In this document: positions 38,442 through 48,809 of the stretch, in pieces
How the letters are laid out: every line of letters starts with the position of its first letter
Position numbering within the stretch: the first letter of the stretch is position 1
Assembly (NCBI GenBank): GCA_036785325.1
Contig: JAXIVH010000010.1
Span: 2,236,966 to 2,300,965, forward strand
Source: Urophycis tenuis
Taxonomy: Eukaryota; Chordata; Actinopteri; Gadiformes; Phycidae
DNA: 64,000 bases
Direction: 5' to 3'
The notes under the pieces: generated by a model
Database searches by the model: none
Told to the model about the DNA's origin: nothing
What the model saw: the letters and a program-made list of their open reading frames with translations, nothing else
Position numbers and translations under genes: made by a program

Positions 38442-41400
38442 GGATTACCAGGGCAGCATCACGGCCCGATCCATCGCCACAATGCTCTCACTCTACACAT
38501 AGCGTGGTATACAGTACATACTTTCACTCGCCACGCCAACGCAAAAACATTCTGCACATTTTTAATCCTCTTGAAACCAGCCGCTGCAGCAATGTAAAGG
38601 CAAGGCGATGTCGGAGTCAAGAAGTCATTCCATAACTACAATGTTGTTCTCCTGGAGACGCACGCCGTCCGCTGCGCGGCGTTGCCGCCGGAGTCGTGCG
38701 CTGCCAGCCCTACAAGGCCGCGCAGTGCAGAGACGGTGGGCCGATGAAAAACCATGGGAGAAAGGCTTTTGTGATCGTATCGCCATGGCAGCCCGACCTG
38801 CTATGAGATGATGGAAGCGCCAGAACTTCAGCTCAAATATGTTTATTTTTAAATGACATTGACAAGACTGTGAATGCGGTCTAAATTCAAATTGGATTCA
38901 TGAGGTCAATTTACTCAGCTGCCGAGTGCCGCCCTTCCCCCATTGAGGTCCACACAAAGATAAATATAATGGTCATCATTTTCAGAAGTAAAACGGGTGA
39001 CACTGCCAAGCTCATCACGGCCTGCACAGAGCCGTCTGCCAGCAGTAGAACTCTGAGTTCAGTGTAGGGTTTGCAGCATTTGGTCCGTTTCATTCTTAGT
39101 TGCTTTGAAATCTACCGATCTTTCAAAGTGACTGTGCATTAAACGCTCTGTGGATGTTCATCTGACTGCTGCTCCACGGCATCACTTCACCTACTTGGCT
39201 GCAATTCCCCGTGATTTGTAGTCTTTAATTTCTGGGAATATTGTTTGTATTGTTGGGCTGTTGTTCTCGACACATGTTGGGCCTGTGAACCTCCCTCGTG
39301 TGAGGATACAGAAGGTTGCCAAAAATCACCTTCGCCTGGGATTTCTGGAAGGAAGTATTCTCATACTTAATGAGTTGCATAATGTGTTTCTTGTAGTGAG
39401 GAATGTAACGTGATGTCTTCAAGTCTCAGTCAAACTGCTCTGCGCCAAACAGCCAACCAAGACTGAGGGTTCCTCTAAAGGTTAACCAGGAATACGAGAA
39501 TACGGCTTGCTCTGCGCTTGCATTCGCGGTGAGCGATATGTTGTCATGGTAATTTACATTTACAGTCCGTGTCTTCCACGTATAGAAAGCCTCCTGGTAA
39601 ACACATAATATGGCCGTAGAGCATCGTCTCTCAGGGCGGTAGAACATAACAGAGGCTTTTGTTTAACTGCATTTGCATTTGATTTGTTTCTGTATGCAGG
39701 AGGCCGGCGCTTGTTAGGACTGGTGTCACCCCGTCGCCAAGGTCAGTGAAACGCAACACGTGTTGAATGATTAACCGTGCATTAACCATTTAGCAGCGAG
39801 GCTGCACAAAAGCCCCGGCTCCGGGGACGTCCGTGCACGATTCCTCACGCGGTGGAAGCAGCCAGTGATTCCTCTGGCGGCTGCGTGGGCGTGTCAGAAA
39901 CATGCTGCGTGTTTCCCCCCGCCGCTGCTGTTGTGCCGAGCAGCTCGTGGAGGATGTGACCGGCATGCCACGGCGCGGGGCAGCGCAGGCTTAGAGGGGG
40001 TCGCGTCTCCCCCCCGTACTGAGAAGATACCCACCTCCCCCTCCTCCTCCCCCCCGCAATATAGGATGGGAGCTATGTTGAATATGTCCCCCCCCCCTTT
40101 ATGAACGCGGTCACATGGTCAGCTGGCGCCCGCAGTGCAGCCGTCTGATCTGGTGGGCCGCTGGAGGAGGACACATGGAGGGGTGATGACATCTTGTTGC
40201 TGTTGTGGGAAATAAGCTTGAAATAACCCAAACTGAGGGGGGAGGGGGGGCTCTGATCCCCCCGTCTGGACCGTGGTCCTGCCCGGACCCCGTCCTGTCC
40301 CTCCTACATGTGGTGGTGTCCTCCTGGTCCTCCAACCAGCACAGAGCATGTGGATGTGATGGATCAGTGATGACGCGGTTCTGCCGGAGACGGGTGGTTT
40401 GGTGCCCGGTCAGAAGAACCCACAAGATGGCTCTCCTTTCATGTGATCAAGCCCCGCCACGGGACTCAGCTCTCGCTCGGAATCCCGCCGTTAAATCAAA
40501 CCCATCAAATGCTGGTGACCTTGAGCTGTCACGACGGTTTCCACTGACAAACCCGATATGACATTTTAAGAGTCTGCGGTTATTCTATGAATGAGAGTTC
40601 AATCACCACATCATTAATGGCTTTGGAGTGTGGCCAGTCACTTATGACACCCAGCTTTATGGCTTTGCCAGAAATCTCCGTGCAGAAATGAGAAGCTTAA
40701 AGATATTTTCTGCCGGGGAGCCGTTCCCTGACCAGAGGGCTCCGTTGATTAATGACTTTTCTGTCATTCAACTCTCTTCGTTAATCCAAACGAATAATTA
40801 TCTCAGGTGTGTGAAATGCTTATCTGCAGACAGGGACCAGGGTGACTTCCTTCCTGCTGGCCAATTAGCGGAGTAATCGTGTGTTTGTGTCATTATTTAC
40901 CTGTGACAAAAACCCTGCTCTAAGCCTTTCCCCCAAAAAGAGCATTATCAAAGGAGTCATTTTATGCACGGCAATTGTTAATTCATTTGGAGGTTGTGCA
41001 CGGCGAGGCAGAAACAAACAGCAAACCCCTTTAATTAAAAGGATATTTCCGAGGGCTGCTGTTTGTTTTTTTTTGTTTTTTTTCTCTTTACGTAATAAAA
41101 CATCGAGATTCATAAATTCCCCGAGACCGGCTGGCACAGAACTGTCATCTCTCCACACAGTCAGGCCTTTGTGAGTCCTGAGCCCTGCTCCCGCCACCTC
41201 AATTAACACAACGCACGCTCGCCAGAAAGGGGAGGAATCAATATCCCGAAAGGGAGACGAAAATGCTAAAAGTTGGTATAGATATATATATATTTAATCC
41301 AAAATGCTTTCCCTCAGAGCGAGCGGGGCACCGGCCCTGACTTGGATATCGACTGGAGCAGCTTGAAGGGAAGCGAGCGGTACCTTCGGCACCTCGCGCC

Positions 41401-42462
41401 TCCACCAGTGGAAACGCATCATAAAGTTCTGCCGGCGTCCTGTCATGTTCTGGGCCGGGCCGCGGCGCCGGGGACCCCGCGGCCGGCCGCTCTAAACGGC
41501 CCCCCGCAGCCCGCGCTTCCTGACACAAATCAATCGCAATTTAATCAGCGCGGCAACGGAGCTGTCAGCAACACTGAGACCAGCTGCTTCCAGAGCACGC
41601 CCTGTCCCACTGCCTCACCACAGAGCTGAAAAAAGGGCGTTTTGGGCTGAAATATTACTGAGAGGTTCCTTTGGTCGCACGACAGCCAACATGGCGGACA
41701 GATCAGAGGAACACCTGCCGGAATGTTCCACGGGGGTAATTCCAGGTTTCTATGAAAACAGATTTCTGTTCCATTTCGGCCCCGTTGTGGGATGTTTTGA
41801 GGAGCCATTGTCCACCGTTCCCTCATTGTGGTGGTTCACCTCGTGTCTTTCACCTTCTCGTCCCGCTGGCCTCGTCCCGCTGGGAGCCCAAGGCGTGCAT
41901 CACGACACACGGCTCCCGGAGACCCTGAATCCACGCAGATGTACGCTCATCTGGGAAACCCACAATAACAAGGACAACATCAACAATGGCGCCGAGGACC
42001 ACGGCCGTGGACGCCGCGGGCAGCACACACTCTGACGACAGCTTTGGAGGAATTGATCTGCACAGTCGCCAAATACTACAGGAAGGAATCAAAGCACAAG
42101 CAACATAATCGAAGTCATAACGGCGGCGCAGCCAAGAACATGGCCGCCACGGCGGCCATGTTGTCTGGCAGAAGAGCTGCCGGCACTGCGGCATCTGGCG
42201 TGTGACTGGGTGTCAAACCTGAACCTGGAACCAGAAACCTGTCTCCAGCAACGTCAACATCACGCGCAGATTCACAGCACAGTCACGGCCGTCGGGCCGG
42301 CCTATGCGGTACAGAGCCATTAGCGGAAAGACTTTGTTGAAAACCAATTTTCAAATGACTTAACAGTTTGATAACGTGTTAATTTGAAAATCAGTCTCTA
42401 TTTTAGGCAGCCCCCTTATCTCTTCCCTCTCTCTTCCTCTTCCTTCTCTTCCTGTCTCTCTA

Positions 42463-42513
42463 CGCGTTCACACACACGCACGCAAATGCATTCACACACA
42501 CACACGCACATGC

Positions 42514-42583
<70 letters not shown>

Positions 42584-42617
42584 ACTCATACACACGCATA
42601 CACACGCACACACATAG
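42463..42617 (+). repeat. (CA)n microsatellite
   Basis: A CA tract with GCA and TACA interruptions; pure for about 58 bp in the middle. Confidence 0.96.
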
Positions 42618-43104
42618 ACACACACACAGATAGCAAGTAATTATCCTCTTATCCTTTGAATTTGCAATTAAGTATGCAGTTGCAGACTCACTTTTCATCT
42701 CCGTGGCGACCGCTCGCTGTACTCCGACGACAGGAAGTACACCCAGCCGGCCTGTCTATATAAATACACAACAATGCCTGGCATACTTTACCCAAATATT
42801 GATCTTGAATGGCAGCGGGAGGACCCCCATCGATCAGGTGAATCAGGCCCTCAGCAGCCGCGCCGCTCCCCGCGCCGTGCAGCCATTACTGGCGCGGCGT
42901 CGCGGCTCTCTGACACACATCAGCCACCAGGTACCACCGGGGCCCACCGCCTCGGGGCTGGCAAACATGAGCCGCGGTGAAAGAAACTCCATAACCGCGC
43001 GGAAGTCGAACGGCCCGCCAGACGTGATAAAAATACATATGCACTGTTTATGAGTCTCACTACGGGCACCGCTTACCAGAGGCTCATCAGGAAATCCACG
43101 TGGA

Positions 43105-43187
43105 GGATAAGGGGAGAGAGGGGGGGGGGGGGGGAGAGAGAGGGGGAGAGGGAGAGAGAGAGACGGGGAGAGAGGTGGTGAAAGAGA

Positions 43188-43226
<39 letters not shown>

Positions 43227-43365
43227 GGGAGGGGGGAGAGAGAGGGGGAGAGAAATAGGTAGAGCGAGAGAGGGAGAGATAGAGATAGGGAGAGAGGGGG
43301 GAGGGGTAAGAGAGAGGGGGACAGAGTGGGGGAGAGAGAGATAGGAAGAGAGAAGGGGTTGGGGG
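43105..43365 (+). repeat. GA/G-rich tract
   Basis: Degenerate GGGAGA and GAGAGA units with several G runs. Confidence 0.93.
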
Positions 43366-44085
43366 GGAGGAAAGCCGGTCAGTAGGACAATCACTGAACG
43401 GAACAGGTACATAACGCCGCGGCAAACACATGTTTATGCAGACAAGCAAAGCAGGCAAAGAAATGCACACACACACACACACACACACACATGTAGGCTA
43501 CACGTGCACACATGCATTTACATATATACAGACACATGCTCACCAGCATGCACTCACACACAGCCACGTGTCTGCATGGCAATCATACGCACACACACAC
43601 ACACACACACAAACACCCCCACAAACGCATAAACACACTCACATGCACATCCATGCATCAAAGCAAAGCTACAAGAGAAAACACCAGCTATACAATACAT
43701 CAAGACAACACTAAACAATACGCACTGCCATCTATTTTTCTAACGGAATTTAAAAAAAAAAACACGCTTAACTTTGAGAACAGCATAATATTACCACACA
43801 CTGGAAATTAATAAGGCAATTTGTGTGATGCAAATGTGATACTTGCACGCTATTGGCTGGGCCTGGCGTGAAGCGGAAGATGTGAGCTCCAGCGGCGGTC
43901 ACAATCTGAGTGTTACCTTGGCAACATGGTACAGACCTGGGTTTCTAATGCTGCTTGTAATAAGGGACCTTTTGTGAGCAATCGCTTATGTTCTCTCAGG
44001 CCTCCCAGGAATTAACAACACGTGGCTAAATAAAGCCTCAGAGCAGGAGGCTGCTCCCCAACTCGCTGCGCCACCTCAGGATGAA

Positions 44086-44443
44086 TGGCTGCACCTCGCG
44101 GGGATACCACAGCCAGGGCTGCACCTCGCTGGATACCACAGCCAGGGCTGCACCTCGCTGGATACCACAGCCAGGGCTGCACCTCGCTGGATACCACAGC
44201 CAGGGCTGCACCTCGCTGGATACCACAGCCAGGGCTGCACCTCACTGGATACCACAGCCAGGGCTGCACCTCACTGGATACCACACCCAGGGCTGCACCT
44301 CGCTGGATACCACAGCCAGGGCTGCACCTCGCTGGATACCACAGCCAGGGCTGCACCTCGCTGGATGGGCTGCACCTCACTGGATACCACAGCCAGGGCT
44401 GCACCTCGCTGGATACCACAGCCAGGGCTGCACCTCGCTGGAT
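44086..44443 (+). repeat. 29-bp minisatellite, about 12 units
   Basis: The unit is ggataccacagccagggctg plus cacctcgct, measured at a 29-bp period, with cactgg variants and one partial unit near 44363. Confidence 0.96.
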
Positions 44444-45727
44444 TCTTTGTAAAAAAAAAAAAATAAATAAAAGAAGAGGGAACGGCGTTGATAATTAAAG
44501 TAGATTTCTGTCCTTGGACGTAAAGACAGCCTCTTTAACGAGGGCATTCATTGCAGACTCCCAGATAAAGGCTGGGGGGGGGGGGGGGGGGGGCAGCGGC
44601 GAGGGGGGGGGGGGGCTGTCAGTTTGCTCGTCACTCAGACTGTCCATATAACGATCCTTCTGACCTAAGTAATCACCCCGGTCCTCCAGTCATTGGAGGA
44701 GCCGCTGCCAGATAAGCAGGGAAATGGCTTTCTGCATTCGATCCGAGCTGCCGTGGCGTTCACTGACAACATGGCGGCCCGCGGCAGCGGCGGCGGCGGC
44801 CTCAGACGAGCACGCCGGCCCCTGGAGCTGCTTTCACCATTAGCATATCGTATACTAATCAAAGGACATGTGTTGAGTGGGCAGGGGCGGCGTGTTAGTG
44901 TGAGCAGCTGCAGATAAAGGATAATGCAGTGTTGAATCAAGAGGGCCGGCCTGCACAGGCCCTTCACACTAAGTGTTTTGCCCTGATGACCTCCACACTG
45001 CTCACCTCACACACACACGCACACACAATGGTGGTCCACGATTGCAGGCTATCATTCCACAACTGGTTGTACAACTGTAGATGAATCAGTGATACGTTTC
45101 ATTTACTTCTCTTAAATCCATCTCATTTGGTGTGTGAATGAAAGCCTATAGTCCAAAGTATTATTTTTGATTTAGCTCATCTTAAATAGCCTATATTTCT
45201 ATGGGTTAGGGTGAGACACCAAATAGTATTTGCTTTCAATATTACAGCTGACTAGGTAGCTGTCACTCAAACTTGACTACAAAGGCCAACACTAAAAATA
45301 TTACATTTCAGGTGAGCAGTGACACCCTATGGTTTGAGGAGTAATAACACAGGGCCTGACAAATCTCATAACGGTCTATTCACACGCATGCACACACAGA
45401 TGCACACACACACATGCACACACACACGCACGCGGCTAGATAACAAATTCATCCCTCTGGAAACCATTAGCAAAAATCAAATCATAAGCCTAATTGCAGT
45501 TATTTATTCTCTGATAGGCATATTATATTGCTGTTTCTGGTGGATCCAAATTCAATTATATGCAGTTTGTTCAGTTGCTCTGTTTATTTGTATATTGCTT
45601 ATTTTGTTGCTAACTCACAATTCTTTTTTATTCTTCTTATTGATATTCATTTTTTTTTTTTTTTAACTACCAATAGTTTATCTCCTGAGCCTCCTGGTCA
45701 ATATTCTGTTGTAACTTCTACTGTTTG

Positions 45728-45739
45728 CCACTAGGTGGT
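45728..45739 (+). promoter_or_regulatory. CTCF-like motif
   Basis: The sequence ccactaggtggt matches the CTCF core CCASYAGRKGGC at 11 of 12 positions. It lies between pcdh17 and slitrk5. This is a motif match only, and similar motifs occur inside some vertebrate repeats. Confidence 0.4.
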
Positions 45740-45798
45740 GCCAAAACCCTGACAAGAACACAGGAAGGCTCCGTCGTGGCTTATTCTGAAATGTTTTT

Positions 45799-45821
45799 AA
45801 ACCTACAGTAACTGTAGGTTT
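45799..45821. repeat. Perfect 11-bp inverted repeat, 1-base spacer
   Basis: aaacctacagt, then a, then actgtaggttt. The arms pair perfectly. Confidence 0.9.
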
Positions 45822-46739
45822 ACCGAAAACTGTGTCGTGGTCAAATGGCAGGAATTTTACCTCCAGCACCTTTAACATCGGAAAGGACCAACATCTGTAT
45901 GGAACTGGCATTTCTGCCACTGTAATTATGAGTCATAATGATTGTGTACGTGTGTGCGTGTGTGCCTGTGTGCGTGTGTGCGTGCGTGTGTGCGTGTGTG
46001 CGTGTGTGTGTGTGTTTAACAGAGTGTGGGTGGGTGTGTGTGCATGTGTGCGTGTGTGATATGTAATATGTTCAATGACATGGAAAATGAAATAAGGCTG
46101 AAAACCTAATACCACTATCTCTATCCAATCTTCAGCTCCTCTTATTCCAGAAATCCGCCTCTCCCTCTCGCTCACTCACTCATTCACTCACTGTCACACA
46201 TACACAGTCACACAATAGTTATATCCACAGTACGACCTAACTTAACAATACAACGGAAACCCTGTACCCAGCTTCTACAACAGGCGTACATTACAGCCGT
46301 AAAAAGAACGACGCGCCGCGAGGTAGCAGAAATAAACTGCGGCACGGCTCACCAACGAGTCAGCTCAACAACAAATGTATGGTAATGTATGCCTGGGTGG
46401 GGAGAGAGGTTCCGCTCTCCCATTCAGGCACAGAACTCTAAATAGAACGGGGGAGGATCCACATGGGGGAGACGAGCAGACTTTACACCCTTAAGTAAGC
46501 TCTACGGGCGGGGTCCCTGGCGCCCGCCCCGCGGAGCCCCACGGAGCCCCACGGAGCCCCGCGGCGTGGGTGACGGCTACACGGTGTAAAGCCTCTGTGA
46601 TGCTCCACATCCCCCCAGACGACCCGCGCCTCGTCAGGGTGGTGACAGCCCCCCAACTCTGGGCCCTACGCCTACACCTACAGTAGGCCTGCTGCGTCTG
46701 GGCCCTACGCCTACACCTACAGTAGGCCTGCTGTAAAAG

Positions 46740-46788
46740 TGCTATAGCACTACTACTACAGTAGGCCTGCTGTAGTAGTGCTATAGCA
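46740..46788. repeat. Long imperfect hairpin
   Basis: The left arm tgctatagcactactactac and the right arm gtagtagtgctatagca are near reverse complements around a gtaggcctgctg centre. A related direct repeat (ccctacgcctacacctacag) lies just upstream at about 46663 and 46703. Confidence 0.85.
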
Positions 46789-47735
46789 ATAGGGTACTCA
46801 GGCAGTAGTAAAGAGATATATACAGACATGTAGCCTAGAGGCTACCACTAGCCACCATGGTATACTAATACCACTACTAACATTCTAAATATTAATATCA
46901 TAACGTGTATTAAGGTTCTTTTTATTATTAGTAAGAAACAAAAGAGGTGATGCAACCCAAGACAATCCTTTCAGCGCAGGCCTAAAGCGCCCATGAAGGG
47001 ATGAACTTGTTCAATCTGCTTTAATTGATTCCCCAGAGCCCGTGCAAAATGCATTAGACACAGGAAATGACATGTCCCCCGTTGACTTCCCACCAATCAA
47101 AACTCGCCGTCCGTGCCAGGTGGGAGCGTGGGGGGCGTGGCCGACGATAATCAGGCCCTCAGTTCTCCGTGCAGCCGTCACGTCATCTGCTGACATTTGC
47201 AATACTGTTGGAGCAGCAGAGCGCTTCTCTGGCACACTTATCTCCAGGGGCTGACGTGATTCAAGTGTCCCCAAACAAGACCTCCCAGACACACACGGAG
47301 CACATGTCGCCTCCCATTGTCTTCACGGGGTCGCCCACACGACACTGTCACGCGGGGTCTCGCGTTTGAAGGGTCCGGAAATAGAACCTGCCGGACGTAC
47401 CATGTGGTGGAGGGGTGCTCCGGAACACAGGTAAACACACGTCGGGCTTTGATGACATTGCCAGTCAGTTTTGTTAGGTCTCACAGCCTTTGGGCTGCTG
47501 TTCTAGTGGCTGCTTGTTTTGTTTATTTCAAGACTAAGGCGACGCAGGGCAGGATACTTGGCAGTGTCTCACTCAAAGCCCCCACATAAATGATTGACCA
47601 CTTCCTCAGCGGACCGCTGCTCGTTTCTAGGTGGAGCCGTCCTTTTTTTGGCGGGATTGTGTGGGCGCGTGAGAGAGTCAGCATGAGATGACATTCCTTC
47701 GACTTACAGACACGCACGCACCCCAAGTAACTACA

Positions 47736-47794
47736 CACACACACACACACACACACACATGTTCATGGTAGTGTGTGTGTGTGTGTGTGTGTGT
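47736..47794. repeat. (CA)n / (TG)n inverted dinucleotide pair
   Basis: A CA tract (47736-47759) is followed after about 12 bases by a TG tract (47771-47794). In RNA these would pair into a hairpin of about 23 bp. Confidence 0.9.
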
Positions 47795-47824
47795 CAGCGC
47801 TTAGAGCCTTTGGGTGTTTTCTCT

Positions 47825-48170
47825 GGGAGAGAGATAGATAGAGAGGGGTGAGAGAGTGAGCAGAGGAGAGGGAGGGAGAGAGAGCAGGGTGGAGAGAGAG
47901 GGAGAGCAGGAAGGGAGATTGAGCAGGGAGAGAGACAGAGGAGAGAGGCAGGCAGGGAGAGAGGGGAGGAGAGAGAGAGAGAGGGAGTGGGGAGAGAGAG
48001 AGAGGAGAGAGAGGGAGGCAGGGAGAGAGGGGAGGAGAGAGAGAGAGGAGAGAGAGAGAGCAGGGAGAGAGACAGCAGGAGGAGAGAGAGGAGAGAGAGC
48101 GGAGAGCAGAGAGAGAGCGGAGAGCAGAAAGAGAGAGAGAGAGAGAGCGGAGAGCAGGGGGAGAGAACAA
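47825..48170 (+). repeat. GA-rich compound repeat upstream of slitrk5
   Basis: Degenerate GAGAGAG, GGCAGGGAGAGA and GCGGAGAGCAGA units. The tract is purine-rich on the + strand and lies about 0.6 kb upstream of the slitrk5 start. Confidence 0.93.
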
Positions 48171-48387
48171 GCAACTTTGTTACCAGGCATAGCATCGCGT
48201 CTCCTCCGGCGGCTGCTCTGAGGAGAAGCTGCCTGGCAGATCTGGGCGATCAGCACTCCTCCTGTCCTCTGTGGGGGGCGGCGGTCCCTCTCTCCCCCGC
48301 CGCTCCGCTCAACGCCGGACGGATGTGAGATGAAGGCAGGGCAGAGCCTCCTCGCGGGGAGCGTGCGTCCTCCGCGGTCAGCCTGAG

Positions 48388-48809
48388 GTAGGTCCCACCC
48401 CGGGGGGGGGGAGGAGGGGGGAGGAGGGGGGGAGGAGGGGGAGGAGGCTGATCTGAGCCGGCTCGTCAACAGACGCACGCCGTCTATTTTTAACCGTTTA
48501 GTCATTTGTGGATTTCTTTAATTAAAACGTCGGTATTACTGCAGCCTATTATAACACATTATGTGTTGCACAACAAATCAGATTCTGCCTGTTGTCGCTA
48601 TTAGTCTAAGAGCTGTGATTAATAGACGAGCCTATTTTTCAGCTCCTTTTAATTGGCTTGATTGTGTTGTTAATTTGGATTATCGGCGGTTCTGCTTAAC
48701 CCATCACCGTTTCGAGACTGGAAGTTACTTCGGGGCAAAGGCAAGACTTCAGGCTCAGCTTTCTATCTCTTGCGTAACGTAATTCATGTTGCCTGTTATC
48801 TCGGAACAG
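48388..48809 (+). other. Possible slitrk5 5' intron
   Basis: A donor-like sequence (cctgag then gtaggt) sits at 48388, and an acceptor-like tctcggaacag ends at 48809, with gcgtaac as a possible branch point near 48773. If spliced, the 5' exon is non-coding and translation starts at the Met at 48858. Slitrk genes usually have a single coding exon preceded by non-coding 5' exon(s), which fits, but no transcript evidence is available. Confidence 0.45.

Larger units (their letters stand above)
38442..44085 (+). other. Intergenic, pcdh17 to slitrk5, part 2
   Basis: No gene was recognised. It contains a 26-bp GC-rich palindrome (42137-42162), a CA tract (42463-42617), GA-rich DNA (43105-43365) and short CA tracts (43463-43492 and 43589-43611). 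Unique stretches at 38450-42400 may hold regulatory elements, but nothing specific can be named. Confidence 0.6.
44444..47760 (+). other. Intergenic, pcdh17 to slitrk5, part 3
   Basis: No gene was recognised. It contains G runs (44574-44616), a (TG)n tract (45945-46060), a CTCF-like motif (45728-45739) and hairpins at 45799-45821 and 46740-46788. Confidence 0.6.
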
